This document shows, in pieces, positions 36,112 through 47,802 of a stretch of 64,000 nucleotides of DNA (its first letter is position 1; every line of letters begins with the position of its first letter). The notes below the pieces were generated by a model. It was not told the DNA's origin. It did no database searches and saw only the letters and a program-made list of their open reading frames with translations. This stretch comes from Litsea cubeba. Lineage: Eukaryota; Streptophyta; Magnoliopsida; Laurales; Lauraceae. Made by a program: the position numbers and the translations under genes. Location of the stretch: the NCBI GenBank assembly GCA_012931725.1, contig CM022945.1, forward strand, positions 14,680,087 through 14,744,086, given 5' to 3'.

Positions 36112-38445
36112 TAGGGCTTGTTTGGCAAACCTTATCCATACAAAATAGATATGTTTCAAAAGGTGCAGTTTGAAAATGATGTTTCACAAATAGAGCGTTT
36201 GGTAATTAGAAAAACAGAATGAAATAGATGTTTTGGGAATCCAACGGTTTTTAATTTTTGAACTAATTTCTTGAGATCTACGACGAATTAGAGGTACAGG
36301 CTAATTTTTTTCTCCATAGTTGTTTTCAGCATTTCAAAAAAGATCAACGGTTCGGATCTTAATTTTGGAGGCCACATAAATTTTAAAAAAAAATCCAAGG
36401 TTATGCACTTTTTCACAAATATCTTGGGATTCGGGATAGATCAACGGGTAAAATATGACCTAACCTTGTTTCATCTTGGGAACATTTTCAATGGTTGGGA
36501 TAGTAGCTCAGTTGTCTACAATTAAAAAAAAAAGGAAAACACATGACAAAAATCACTCGAAGACTATTTTCAATATTTTATCGTGATTTGTGAAGAATTA
36601 GAGGCTGAAATTTATATCCATTGCCATTTTGAATATTCCATGTAGGATCAACCGTTTGGATCTCATTTATGGGGCCCATAGGAGTAAATAAAATAGATAT
36701 AAAATTATGTACTTTTCTACAATATCTTGAGATTACAGAGATCAACAGATCAAATTTAATGTGGTAGCTATTTAATGTGGTAGCTGTGTTTGATCTTGGG
36801 ACCATCTTTAACTGTTCGGATCATTAATTATGGTCCCTACAATTTGAAAGTAAAAAAAAAAAAAAAACCATTTAGCTGAGAAACACGTCAAAAGCACTAT
36901 AGCAATGCATGTCTGAAGAGACGCAGACGCTGAAGAGACGTTGAAGTCTGTTTCAAACCTGGCAGAGATATATTCCATAACAAACTCTACCTTGATGGAC
37001 GGTTGAGATTAAAACTAATGGAATCGTAATTGGAATATATTTGGTCCTCTCTCCACCTATAAAAAGAGTCTTTCCTCCATCATAAAGACTCATTCACAAA
37101 AATTCAACACATTAAGGCTTATAGGCAAGGAGAGAGAAACTGAAGTTATTCTCTAAAGTTTTCTTGGGCGGATCTCAACATCAACATCTGATAGCAGGAT
37201 CGGAAAGCTCTCTGTATCAGGATGTCTGGAGGTAATCTTTAATCCATCTAAGATTTATCCTCCACGTGATAATCATAATGTTCTCGATCTTAGGGTTCAT
37301 GTTAATTATAAACTAACATGTGCTGGCAGAAACGTCTGCTTTCCTATAGACATATTACCTCTTTACGAGGTACAGACAGGGATTAAGGTGGGGTTTGGCA
37401 TCTCTTATTTTTGCCTCTATATGTCTTAAGACGGTTTAAAAATGCATTAGGAGCGTTTGGCAATCACTAAATCCATGTCTATTCCAAACCTAGTAAAGAG
37501 GTAAACGTTTCTGCCAGGTTTGAAACAGACTTCAACGTCTGAAGCGTGCAGACCTGCATAGCTACAGTGCTTTTGACTTGTTTCTCAACTGAACGGTTTT
37601 TTTTTTTTCTTTCAAATTGTGGGGACTGTAATTGATGATCCGAACCGTTGAAGATGGTCCCAAGATCAAACACGGCCACCACATTAAATTTGATCCGTGA
37701 TCTGTCTGTAATCTCAAGATATTTGTAGAAAAGTACAGAATTTTATATCTATTTTATTTACTCCTGTGGGCCCCATAAGTGAGATCCAAACGGTTGATCC
37801 TACATGGAATATTCAAAATGGAAATTGATATAAATTTCAGCCTCTAATTCTTCACGAATCACGATAAAATATTAAAAAACCGAGCACCATTGTCCATTGA
37901 TATGCCCGGGTAAAAAAACCAGGAGTTTTCGCGTGATTTTTGCCATTCTGTGTTTTCCCTTTTTATTTAATTTTATTTTATTTGTATGCAACTGAGCTGC
38001 TATCCGAACCATTGAAAATGTTCCCAATATGAAACAAGGTTTAAGAGGTCAGATTTTACCCGTTGATCTATCCCGAATATATTTGTGAAAAAGTCCATAA
38101 CCTTAAATCTTTTTTTTTTTAAATTTATGTGGTCTCCAAAAATTAAGATAATCTTTTTTTTTTTTAAATTTATGTGGTCTCCAAAAATTAAGTTCCGAAC
38201 CGTTGATCTTTTTTAAAATGCTGAAAACAACTATGGAGAAAAAATTAGCCTCTAATTCGTCGTAGGTCTCAAGAAATTAGTTGAAATATTAAAAACCGTT
38301 GGATTCTCGAAACATCTATTTCATTCTGTTTTTCTAATTACCAATCGCTCTATTTTTGAAACATCATTTTCAAACCGCACCTTTAGAAACAAATCTATAT
38401 TTAAATATCAATTTTGTATGGATAAGACTTGCCAAACAAGTCCTA
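36112..38445. mobile_element. 2.3-kb foldback element in the RPS28 5'-UTR intron
   Basis: The left arm (36112-36965) and right arm (37511-38445) are inverted copies over about 0.85-0.93 kb around a 545-bp spacer. The outer ends are TAGGGCTTGTTTGGCAA and, reverse-complemented, TAGGACTTGTTTGGCAA, of the hAT-like TAGGG type. The right arm is longer partly because a ~55-bp segment (TTTATGTGGTCTCCAAAAAT) is duplicated at 38110-38195. The spacer contains a promoter-like TATAAAAAG (about 37069) and an ATG-containing leader ending in a donor-like site (ATGTCTGGAG then GTAATC, about 37222). No target duplication or transposase is visible. Confidence 0.8.
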
Positions 38446-39660
38446 GTATAAGAAGACACTTAACAAATTAATCTTAGTAAAGTTTTAAAAAAAATCTTGT
38501 TATTATATTTCCCCAAAAGTCATGGATAGTTATGAACAAATATCAAAAAGATAAGAGAGAGCAAGTGGAAAAAAGTCTAAAAAATCTTGTGTTTTTTTTT
38601 TTTCTTATCTTAAAGGAAAACCCTTAAGGGTGATGTACATCCTTTGGCTTTTCAAGTTTCGACTTAAAATGTCGTTAGTAGAAAGGCACACAAGTCTCTG
38701 TACAATCTTGAACGAAAGAGAGGGTTTTTTGACATTAAAAAGGTTTGTTTAATAAACATTAGGGCAAATCAGCTGGTGTGGCCGTTAAGTGGACTTCACA
38801 TTTCGATATATATGAATGGCGATAAAAACCAAAAGGTGTTGTCTCCGCAGATATGGCTGATCTATCAGCCAATTTGATGTTTAGACCTATATTTTGGTCC
38901 ATTGGTGGGTGAGATGGTTGCAGCAAAAAGGGATGCACCTTGATGCCACTTTGTAAGGTAATTTCTCCTGGTAGGATAGATGCCATCAGTAGTATAGCTT
39001 CTGCCGCATAGTTTATGTTGGTGATGTGTAAAAAGGAACGGGTCTGGTTGACCGTAATCCTTACTCTTTTATGCTGAAAAAGAACATGAGCGTAGGGTAT
39101 TTAGGGCTTATATATATATATATCCAGTGCTATTGGGTTTGTAACTACATGGGCTTGGATCCAACATGAAACGTTTTGTATTTAATCCATAACCAAATCA
39201 TTCTGAAATATGAGGCCTCACTTTATTTATTTATTATTATTATTATTTTCTCCCTTTCTTGCTTTTCTTTGTTTTGTCTATTTGGCTTGACTGGGAAAGA
39301 GCTGAGTTGTTTCCACTTGCAAAGGTACTAGAGTTGGGGATGACATGGTGAATGTGTGTGCAGTTTGATTATTTTCAAGGTGGTGGTTGTCCATTTGCAG
39401 TTTCATTTGGATTCTGGGGACTATCAAATAGGAGTGTGTGTGGTGTGAGATGGGCTTCATGGATGAATGGCTTTGTTGCTTATATTTGGTTCCATTTGTA
39501 CCTTAACTGTTAAACAAAATCATGTATTTGTTTCGATATAGCAGCATTTGTTACATTCAACCTTTTGAAGGGATGAGAACTGCATTATCATGCATAGACT
39601 GACCAGTATTTAATAAATTGATTTCAAACTAATGGCATTACTGTATCATCAGCTTGCAGA

Positions 39661-39858
39661 ATGGATACTCAGGTGAAGCTCGCTGTGGTGGTTAAGGTGA
39701 TGGGGCGAACAGGATCGCGAGGACAAGTGACTCAGGTCCGAGTCAAGTTTCTCGATGACCAGAACCGTTTGATCATGAGGAACGTGAAGGGGCCTGTCAG
39801 GGAAGGTGACATCCTTACCTTGCTTGAGTCTGAAAGGGAAGCAAGGAGGCTGCGATGA
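39661..39858 (+). CDS. RPS28: 40S ribosomal protein S28 (eS28)
   Basis: Complete 65-residue protein in one coding exon, MDTQVKLAVVVKVMGRTGSR... ending ESEREARRLR, the highly conserved eS28 sequence. eS28 is a small OB-fold protein of the 40S head near the mRNA exit, required for translation. The start codon is the first ATG after the acceptor TTGCAG (39654-39659), and the length equals that of other plant S28 proteins. The only intron is in the 5' UTR (33711-39659). No lesions; expected to be functional. The promoter motifs match ribosomal-protein gene regulation. Confidence 0.95.
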   Translation: MDTQVKLAVVVKVMGRTGSRGQVTQVRVKFLDDQNRLIMRNVKGPVREGDILTLLESEREARRLR

Positions 39859-40887
39859 GGATGGGATATTGTTAGGTTTGTGAGGGAAGGTGACTTCCCT
39901 AGAACTGCTTAAAATGAGTTTTATTTAACTTTGAGAAGAAGGTTGAGATGAGAGTTATGAGGGCTAGTTTGGCTAAAAGACTTCTTGTGTCATTGTTGAG
40001 TGAGTATTTTCTGCTTCCCTCTATTGCAGTGACTTCTGATTGAGAATACCAAGTTTGATGAGATAAGCCTTTTGTTTTGCAACTGAAGGCGTTGTTTCAT
40101 ATATATTAGCTTACTTCTATCTGCCTCATCCTGAGATGTGCAGTTACACTGCCTCTTTAATCAGAAAATGAGTGTCTTTCTCCCATTACTTGCATTAGTA
40201 AATGTTGGGACTGTTTCATGCATGGCAACTATAAAAACGATGCGTATATGCTTACTAACTTGTGCCTGTTCTTATAAAGGGCTTTTAGGCATTGATGCAT
40301 GATAAGATCTATATTTCTAGATCATAAAACAAAAATTTTTGATGCTAGAGAATTTGCTTCATATATGCAGCAAACTTTTCCCTGCAATGTGGAGCAGGCC
40401 ACTTGAGAGTTTGCTTGCTGCTAGCAAATTTCTGATGCCTGGCTTTTTATTAGATCGATGGGAGCGAAGTTTGTAAGGTAGTGTGTGTGCAAGCAAGCAT
40501 CTGCAGGTATGAGTAGATTGTTTTGTTGTAATGAATGTTTGGCTTGTATCTGAAAATCATGCATCTATGAGATTGGGAATGTGCTTTTACTTTCGTCCTA
40601 ATCTGTAAGCGCTATTGCGTGATCTCATCGGTGAGTTTTCATCGGCGTGGTCTTGGCGTAAAAAAAAAGTGACCCTATCCTTACATTTTAAGAATGTGAA
40701 CTATGCATATGCTGATGGCCGCAGCATGCAGTTAAAAACGGATCTATGGATCAGTGGGTAAATTGGTTGGTTCATGTCCCAGCAGATTTCTATTGTCGTA
40801 GGATCCTGGCCAACCAAGTTTGTATTTTCAGTTGTCTACAAAACTCGTATTCTTGTGAATGAGCCACAATGGTGGTGGGCCAAGCTG
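39859..40887. other. RPS28 3' flank
   Basis: Probable RPS28 3' UTR in the first few hundred bases, then non-coding DNA. No second gene is seen. Confidence 0.45.
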
Positions 40888-41850
40888 GTTATTATATATT
40901 ATAGAGGTAGGAATTGATTTTCAAATTGGATTTCAATTTCGATTTCTATTTTGATTGGAGAGAAATTTAAAGAGAGCCCACTTTTGTTAAACTTTTTTTT
41001 AGGTGAATTTAAAATTTTAATATATCTATAGGAGATGTTTAGAGGCTGTCTGGGAATTTGAAATGCTAGAAATGCTATTGAATTTTGTCATTTCAAAATT
41101 CAAAATTCTCTGTTTCTTTAGAATTTTTAAATTCCTGAATTCCATAAACTCCAATTTTTTTTGACTGGAAGTGCACATTTTATGTATTGTAGCACATGTG
41201 GATCACAGAAGATCTCATAAAATTCGCAAGGTCACGATTGATGTACATATCAACAGACTCGTGGGCTAATGGGTCTGGGTGTCGGAGATTGGGGCTATAG
41301 GTCCAACAAAGTCAGCTCACAGACCCCATACAATTGCCATAATTGATGACAGTATTTAGAGAGCAATTTTGGGTGCTGGAATTCCAACTAAACTTCTTGT
41401 AATTCCAGAATTCTGAAATGCTCTTGGAGGGGGTAGCATTTTGGAATTCCACTATTTTCGTATTTGAAAATTCTGACTGCCTTGAATACTGAGAATTCCA
41501 CTAAAAGAACATTTAATTTCCGATATCACAGATAGCCTGAGTTTCTGTCAGAAATGCTTATAAAGAAACAGGCCCTAAAGAATCCGGATGGTACAAGAAT
41601 TCTACCTTGCTCAATAACTCTACCCAGCCAAGTCAAGATGAGTCTTCTTTAGTTGAATTAAAATTCTTAATATATCTATTATGATTAGAAAATTTTAAAA
41701 GTTCGTGATTTTAAAAGTGTATCCTAGATAGTGATACATATGGGCTCTATGTACAATAAACTTTTTTTTTTTAAGTGGACCTCATATTCTAGTTTTAAAA
41801 TTGGCCCCATCATGTACAGCAATTTTTATATCCTTTTTCTTTATATTAGA
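40888..41850 (+). mobile_element. Helitron-like repeat, copy 2
   Basis: Aligns with copy 1 from TTATTATATATTATAGA through CCTTGCTCAATAACTCTA, ACATATGGGCTC and AAGTGGACCTCATATT. It is interrupted by a MITE at 41038-41579 that copy 1 lacks. The 3' hairpin end is not seen. Confidence 0.45.
41038..41579. mobile_element. MITE nested in Helitron-like copy 2
   Basis: The left end TTTAGAGGCTGTCTGG and the right end, reverse-complemented, TTTAGGGCCTGTTTC are imperfect inverted repeats. Further internal inverted similarity (GAATTCC-rich blocks) is present. Copy 1 at about 29541 shows the sequence uninterrupted (GTGATTAAAGAATCC), so it acts as an empty site. Confidence 0.6.
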
Positions 41851-42837
41851 TTTTGGAGAATTGGTTTTTCTTTTTTATTTTTCTCTCACAGTTTTCTATT
41901 TGTTCTCTTTTTATGATGATTTTTTTTATTTATTAAATAAATAGTAAAAAATGAAAAAATGAAAGTACTTTAAGCTATGATGTAATTTCACAAAAAAAAA
42001 TAAAATCTTCCCTTTTTCCTATGCCACCCATTTTCGATAAAGATTTTATGACTGCAGTATAAAAATAATTTTATAATTTATTTAAAAACTGAACTCATCA
42101 TATTTATGGAAGATGTTCAAAAGTATGAGATTAAAAATCTTAAAATAATATCAGCATAAATAAAAAGAATAGATATGAAAATAAATAAAAATATAATCAA
42201 GTAGTTTTTCATATAGAAAATAATCATTTCAACATGCTCCATTGATTTTAGGAAATATGTCCTATCAATAAATCGGGCTTAAACCACATTTGTATCCTTA
42301 TTCGATTTTTGGTCTATCTATTTGGGAAATAAAGAAGTCCAAATCCCTTTTCTTTAAAGGTAATTGATATACTATAGGTTATATGATTGTAGGTTATTTT
42401 CTATTATATAAGTTTATACGGTATTCTATTTTGTTAAAATATGCATAATATAATACACACATAAAAAGTAATAAGTAGAAGTAAAACCTTTAAAATGAAA
42501 ATTGTTGATGAATTCATATAGTCTTTGACATGGACTCAATCACTCCTACAGTTGGCTTAACTTGATTTGGGTAATACAATATACTAACTTTTTAAAAAAT
42601 GAATTAAAATTAGGTAAGGGTGATAGACTAATATATGAAAAATGAATAGGAGTGTTTTAATTAAACGGAGGAACATACCCTATTTATTAGCTAAAAGTGT
42701 CATAGATGTTTGACTAAGTGTTATCTATTCAATTGATATTAAAAAAGTTTTGACTCCAAATGTCACTAATTTAAACTTCCACACAAAAAAGATGATTACA
42801 AGTTCATGAAAAAAAATGATAGTACAAAAAAAAAAAA

Positions 42838-42950
42838 TTTGTTTGCACCTAGGGTTCGAAATTGCACTATCACACTGGGGCCACAAGGGATTTACTCGGC
42901 TCCCCGGGCCGGTAAGGATTATAGGACACCCTTCGTTATAAAAAAAAGTA
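42838..42950 (+). mobile_element. 5'-truncated tRNA-derived SINE
   Basis: B box AGGGTTCGAAATTGC is followed by GGGGCCACAAGGGATTTA and GGCTCC, and by a short A-run. The same order is found in the fuller minus-strand copy at 55524-55705, so the two are one family. Confidence 0.6.
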
Positions 42951-43426
42951 CCATGAAAAATGATAGTATAAAGATAGGTGTTAATGATTGGCAAGTGTCA
43001 TTTATCAAATTGCTATAAAAGAAACTTAATTATAAATATCACCCAACTAAATCATCACACCAAAAAGATGATAGACAAAGAAAAAAGTGATAATTTAAAG
43101 ATAGGAAAATGAAATTAAATGTGTTGAATAGTGCACAGTAGTATGTGTGCTCAACCTAAAGTTTACTCATTCATTAATTATGGAAAAGATGTCAATCCAA
43201 ATGTTTTTTAAAGTTATAAAGGTTAACTCAACATTTAATTAATAGGTCGCATTCACGTTAAATTGTTGCAAAGGTCAAGGTAAAGTTGGGTGAGGAGGAT
43301 ATACGTCATATATTAACTTTAATCGAATCCATTGATTAATTGGGTTAGAGAAATGTTAGTTCAAACATTGAAAAAAAAAATGAACTTTAACTTTGAATTA
43401 CTAAGTGGATTCAAGTTTCCAATTCA

Positions 43427-43495
43427 CTGGTAGCTTAGTGGTGAGGCACATCCATTCCATAAAAACAATTAAGGATCAATCCCTTACTATAGTTT
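43427..43495 (+). mobile_element. SINE head remnant
   Basis: A-box-like GGTAGCTTAGTGGTGAGG and B-box-like AGGATCAATCCC lie at tRNA-like spacing. It cannot fold as a working tRNA by eye. Confidence 0.4.
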
Positions 43496-45413
43496 TGATG
43501 GTGAGGGACTTGATATTGAGTGAATGCAAGGCATGTGATTGTTTATATTAAAAGGGAGGGAGTTCAAGTTGGGTCAAAATTGCTGCTACTATCAATTTTC
43601 TAAAACTTTCTCCAATTAAAGGATTATAGCTATTTTACCAACTGCCTCATGACAAAGCTCTTATTAATTATCATAAATTAAAAGAGTTTATAAAACTATC
43701 TTACTTTTGTTTCATTAGAAGGTAATTCAAATCGCACTTGACCTAGGCCTAACATGTTTCTATCAACCTAATTTTGTTTTACATTTATAAGTTTGTAATG
43801 ATCACGGTAGTTCTTTATTAGGTCTGGAGATTCATCCTGAACCAATCCATTGCGTATGATTCAATTGAGTTTAAAACTTGATATTTTGTTTAATGCATTT
43901 ATTACAATTGGATTGACAACTATATTTTTTACCTTCAAATGAATAAATTTTTTATAATTAATTTACAAATGTGAATGTTGTGACCATTTTCTTCTCAACC
44001 ATTATTATATTATATATTAAAGTTATTACCGAACCAACTTCAGTTCTAACTCTTCCAATTTCAAACTTAACCTCTAAATTTTAAATTTCTTTAATCCTAG
44101 ATTTTTTAGTTGTTAAATCATTTAAGGGTGATTGTAGTCATTTTTTATTTTTAAATATTATTAACATAATTGCCTCATTTAATTTATAATCTCGTTGATC
44201 AAAATATACCTACAAGAGAGATTCTTCTTTCTCGATAAGAGAGAACGTCATGTCACGTCCATTTCACTCGATAATTCAAAATTATGATAATATACTCTCT
44301 ACATTTATATAACTTTTCCTTTACCCAAAATATTCTCACGGTATATTTTATTTTTTCTCAATTTGTAAATGGGGCTTTTTTTTAGGCTTATACTTAATAA
44401 ATCTCATTATGTCACTCCAATTGAAATTCGACCTGTAAGATTGATCATGCTTAAAATACTTGATCATAAATAAAAGAAAAATCAAAATTACTTGATATGT
44501 AGTTAAAATTTATATTAGTTTCTTACTTCTCATAAACTTTTATATTTTTTAACATTTAAACACTGACACCAATAAAATTTAAATAATGTTTAATTCATAA
44601 AACTAATTACATCTTTAAGGTTTTGACCTTAATCAAGGCTACTATGACAAATGTCTGTGCTTTAAGTACGGGTGTTTAAGCTAGTTATTATTATATATTA
44701 TAGACGTAGGATTCGATTTTGAAATTGGAGTCCGATTTCACAATTGATTGAAAAATTGGAGGTCAATTTCGATTTCAATTTAAACCAGATTTAACTTAAG
44801 AGAGATTTTAGGAATTAAAGAGAATTTTTCGATTTTAGCCATCTAAAGAAAGAGGTCAATCTAAACATAATTTCATATTAAAGAGTCCAATCTTCCACAC
44901 TCTCTAATCAATCCATTCACATTTAGTATGTTTAAAATTGGATTCTTTCAAACTATTTAGTTTCCTAATCTTAAACCAAAACATCATCCAAACGTGTATA
45001 ATATAAGGATGAATCCCAACTCATCTATCCAATGAATTCCCACTCATCTATCCATGAATTCCCACTCATCCATTCACATTTATGGAAAAAAAAAAACAGA
45101 AGGTCGTAGCATCCGTATCTTTACAATTATCATGTTATCGGGCTTTACAATTATTCTTTATTGTTATCTTTCCTTAATTTAATATTAAAAAAAATCATTA
45201 TAATAGTTTATGTAAGTTAAGTGCACGTTTCTTCTTTTTAATAAACTTTTAAATATAGAATCTTAATGAAGATAAAAGAATTTTTTTTTATTTAAATCTT
45301 CTTTCTTTCTAAAAATTCTAAACTTATATATAATTTAGTTTTTGTGCCCGTGCTTGCATAAGCCTGCTTTTCTAATGCGTAATAGATTTTCTTTTCTAAA
45401 GTCATAGGTAATG

Positions 45414-45743
45414 AGGGGTGCTCATGGGCCGGGGCTTGGATATGTAATTAGAGCCCATTTTTATAATTGGATTGGGCTTGGATTAAGTGATAAAAAGCCC
45501 AAAGCCAGGCTCAACCTGAGTAAGGAATGCATGCAATTTAATTAATTAGTCCAAACAATTGATCAAATGCCCACAAAAGTGATAAAAAGCCCGATTCGGC
45601 TTGGCCTGATTGATTAAATGGGCAGGCTTGGGCCTAACTTTTACGATTGTGTCAGACTTGGGCCGGCTTGGGCCAGTGTTTCTAAAGCCAGGCTGGGCCT
45701 AGATACGCCGTAGCTCGGCCCAGCCAAACCTATGAACACCCTA
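45414..45743. mobile_element. hAT-type MITE (AGGGGTGCTCAT family)
   Basis: Left AGGGGTGCTCATGGGCC and right, reverse-complemented, TAGGGTGTTCATAGG. The inside is full of TTGGGC/GCCCAA iterations in opposite orientations. Flanks TAGGTAAT and TAAGTAAG may be a decayed 8-bp duplication. Confidence 0.6.
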
Positions 45744-46198
45744 TAAGTAAGCAATCCTATCTGATGCCATATTAAAGAGCCTGTCATCTAAACCTTCCAT
45801 CTGTCAGCTCATTCAACCCCATCATAGTTTCCAATTTGAGATGGGATTTAATTAGATTTAGACGCTTTACTGTCCCTTCAATCGTGAAATCCAAATTAAC
45901 AAGAATGAGTGAAACATGAGGGTTATTATAGTTACATTTTCAATTATTTATGCAACACAATTGTGTCATCTTCAATCCAACATCTTCCCATCTTACCCAT
46001 CTTACCCGAGCCTCAATAGCCTTCTTGTACTTCTCTCTTTTTATTAATGAAAAGTTATCATTCAAGAAAATAAATAAATAAATATTATCTTATTAAGAGG
46101 TTTTTCTTGGAAAATTCTTGGGTAGAGGAAGGAAGAGGAAGGAAGAGGAAATGAAGAATGGGAAAAGAAAAGGGATTGGGGTATAAAAAAAGCCAAAG

Positions 46199-46252
46199 AG
46201 TGACGCTAGCGTCACTAATTTTCACACTGAGCGATGCTAGCGTCACTCGTTT
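46199..46252. repeat. Perfect 18-bp palindrome AGTGACGCTAGCGTCACT and decayed copy
   Basis: AGTGACGCTAGCGTCACT at about 46199-46216 equals its own reverse complement. A second copy (GAGCGATGCTAGCGTCACT) follows about 30 bp downstream with two changes. Probably the tip of a transposable element. Confidence 0.7.
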
Positions 46253-46902
46253 CATATTGAAAAAAAACCAAACAAAGTCTAACGGACCCTGTTTGTGTAG
46301 TGCTATTTCCGAGGCACTACCAAGTGCAACGTCTGTATATCGGGAATTTTCCGGTAAAATCCTCTATTTTCTTTCTTAATTTTTTTCCTTTTTTCATGAA
46401 TTTTCTGGTGTCTTAATATATATTTTTATCATAGTTGTTTTTTCCCACTTTTGATGGGTTCTTTTATTTTTCGTTGTGATAGGATTTCATTTATTTATGT
46501 TTTTTCTTTTATTTTTTTTTCAACTTTTAGTTTTTAGGCATTGGGTTTCTATGGGTTTATTTGTTTCTTCTAAGTTATTTTTGTTATTAGATTGTCTATA
46601 GACTTTTGTTTTCATATAGTATTTTTGTGGTATTTTTATCACTTTTATTTTTTTATTATGGGTTATTCATATGATTCAAAAAAAATATTTGAAGCAAAAT
46701 ACTTAATTGGTTTCAAACAAATTAAAGTGTTATCATTTTTAAATTAACCAGCTATATTTCTTTGTTATTATTGTAAGTCTTAGTTTTGATTGCAATTTTT
46801 ACCATCTCATTATAATTTAGATTAAAAATTATTTCAAAATCTTATTATTTTTAATATTATAAATTATATTACCCGTGCTAAGCGAGGGCATGTTTTGCTA
46901 GT

Positions 46903-47802
46903 AATAGGATTGAGCTTTCAATGGGACTAACTCTTACATTATTAGTCACGTGGCTCAATTCTACAATGGGACTAACTCTTATTAAAATAAAATTTGAGAT
47001 TGAAATTAATTAACTCTTATTAATCTGAAATAGCCCAATCTAAACCTCACACTATAGGGAAAAGAAAAATGAGAAAAAGAGAAAGTGTCTTATCAATCAA
47101 TGGATAAGACTCAATCCAAACCACCAAATCTCTCTTATATACGTCTATGCTACACATCTGGTTGGGATCTCCTAGGCCCAACCCATGAAAGATCCAAAGT
47201 TCCATGCATCCAATCGCTCATATACGACTACCAATTCAAGGAGAATTGCTTAATTGAGCAGTTAGGAGGTGAACTAGCAGCCTACTCCCCGGAAGAATCT
47301 CGGTGGGAGAAAGTTGGAAAAAAAAAAAAAAAGGGGTTATTTGTTTGCACATACGAGTAGGGGGGCCAACAGAGGTTGGGTCCGAAAATGGGCTTAGGAC
47401 TACTGTTGGCAATCGAACAAGAGAGAAGAAGATCCATAAATAGACCTGGGATTGCCAAATCAACCAGGGAAAAATAAGTTTGAGAGAGAGAGACCTAAAT
47501 GTCCATATTGATTAATGAATTTAAACAAATGCTAAAGTGAGCTATATTCAACAAACCCACATATAATACATACATTTCAAGGGTCACAATCCTCTGCTTA
47601 TGTCAGACAATTCTATCTACAAATGGATCCAACTTTACTTGCATTATTACCAAGACAAGCACAAGATTACTCTTATTTCTGATATTATTGTTACATACAT
47701 GTATATAATTACGCCAGGACAGATGTGCCCTTCGAAAGGAATTGCTCTCCTTCGCATTCATTCCCTCTTCCAACCGCCCAACACAGGCGGGTAACGAACT
47801 CA
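46903..47802. other. Gene-free stretch, 3' flank of the GATA gene
   Basis: Contains no recognisable exon. The right-hand few hundred bases are probably the 3' UTR of the minus-strand GATA gene. Confidence 0.45.

Larger units (their letters stand above)
41851..44689. other. AT-rich gene-free stretch
   Basis: No exon or recognisable protein similarity. Contains two SINE-like pieces listed separately. Confidence 0.55.
44690..46902 (+). mobile_element. Helitron-like repeat, copy 3
   Basis: Begins with TATTATATATTATAGACG like copies 1 and 2 and shares about the first 90 bp with them. It ends CCCGTGCTAAGCGAGGG, spacer, TTTGCTAG followed by T. A hAT-type MITE is nested inside. No helicase or Rep coding is visible. 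It is uncertain that the two ends belong to one element. Confidence 0.35.
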
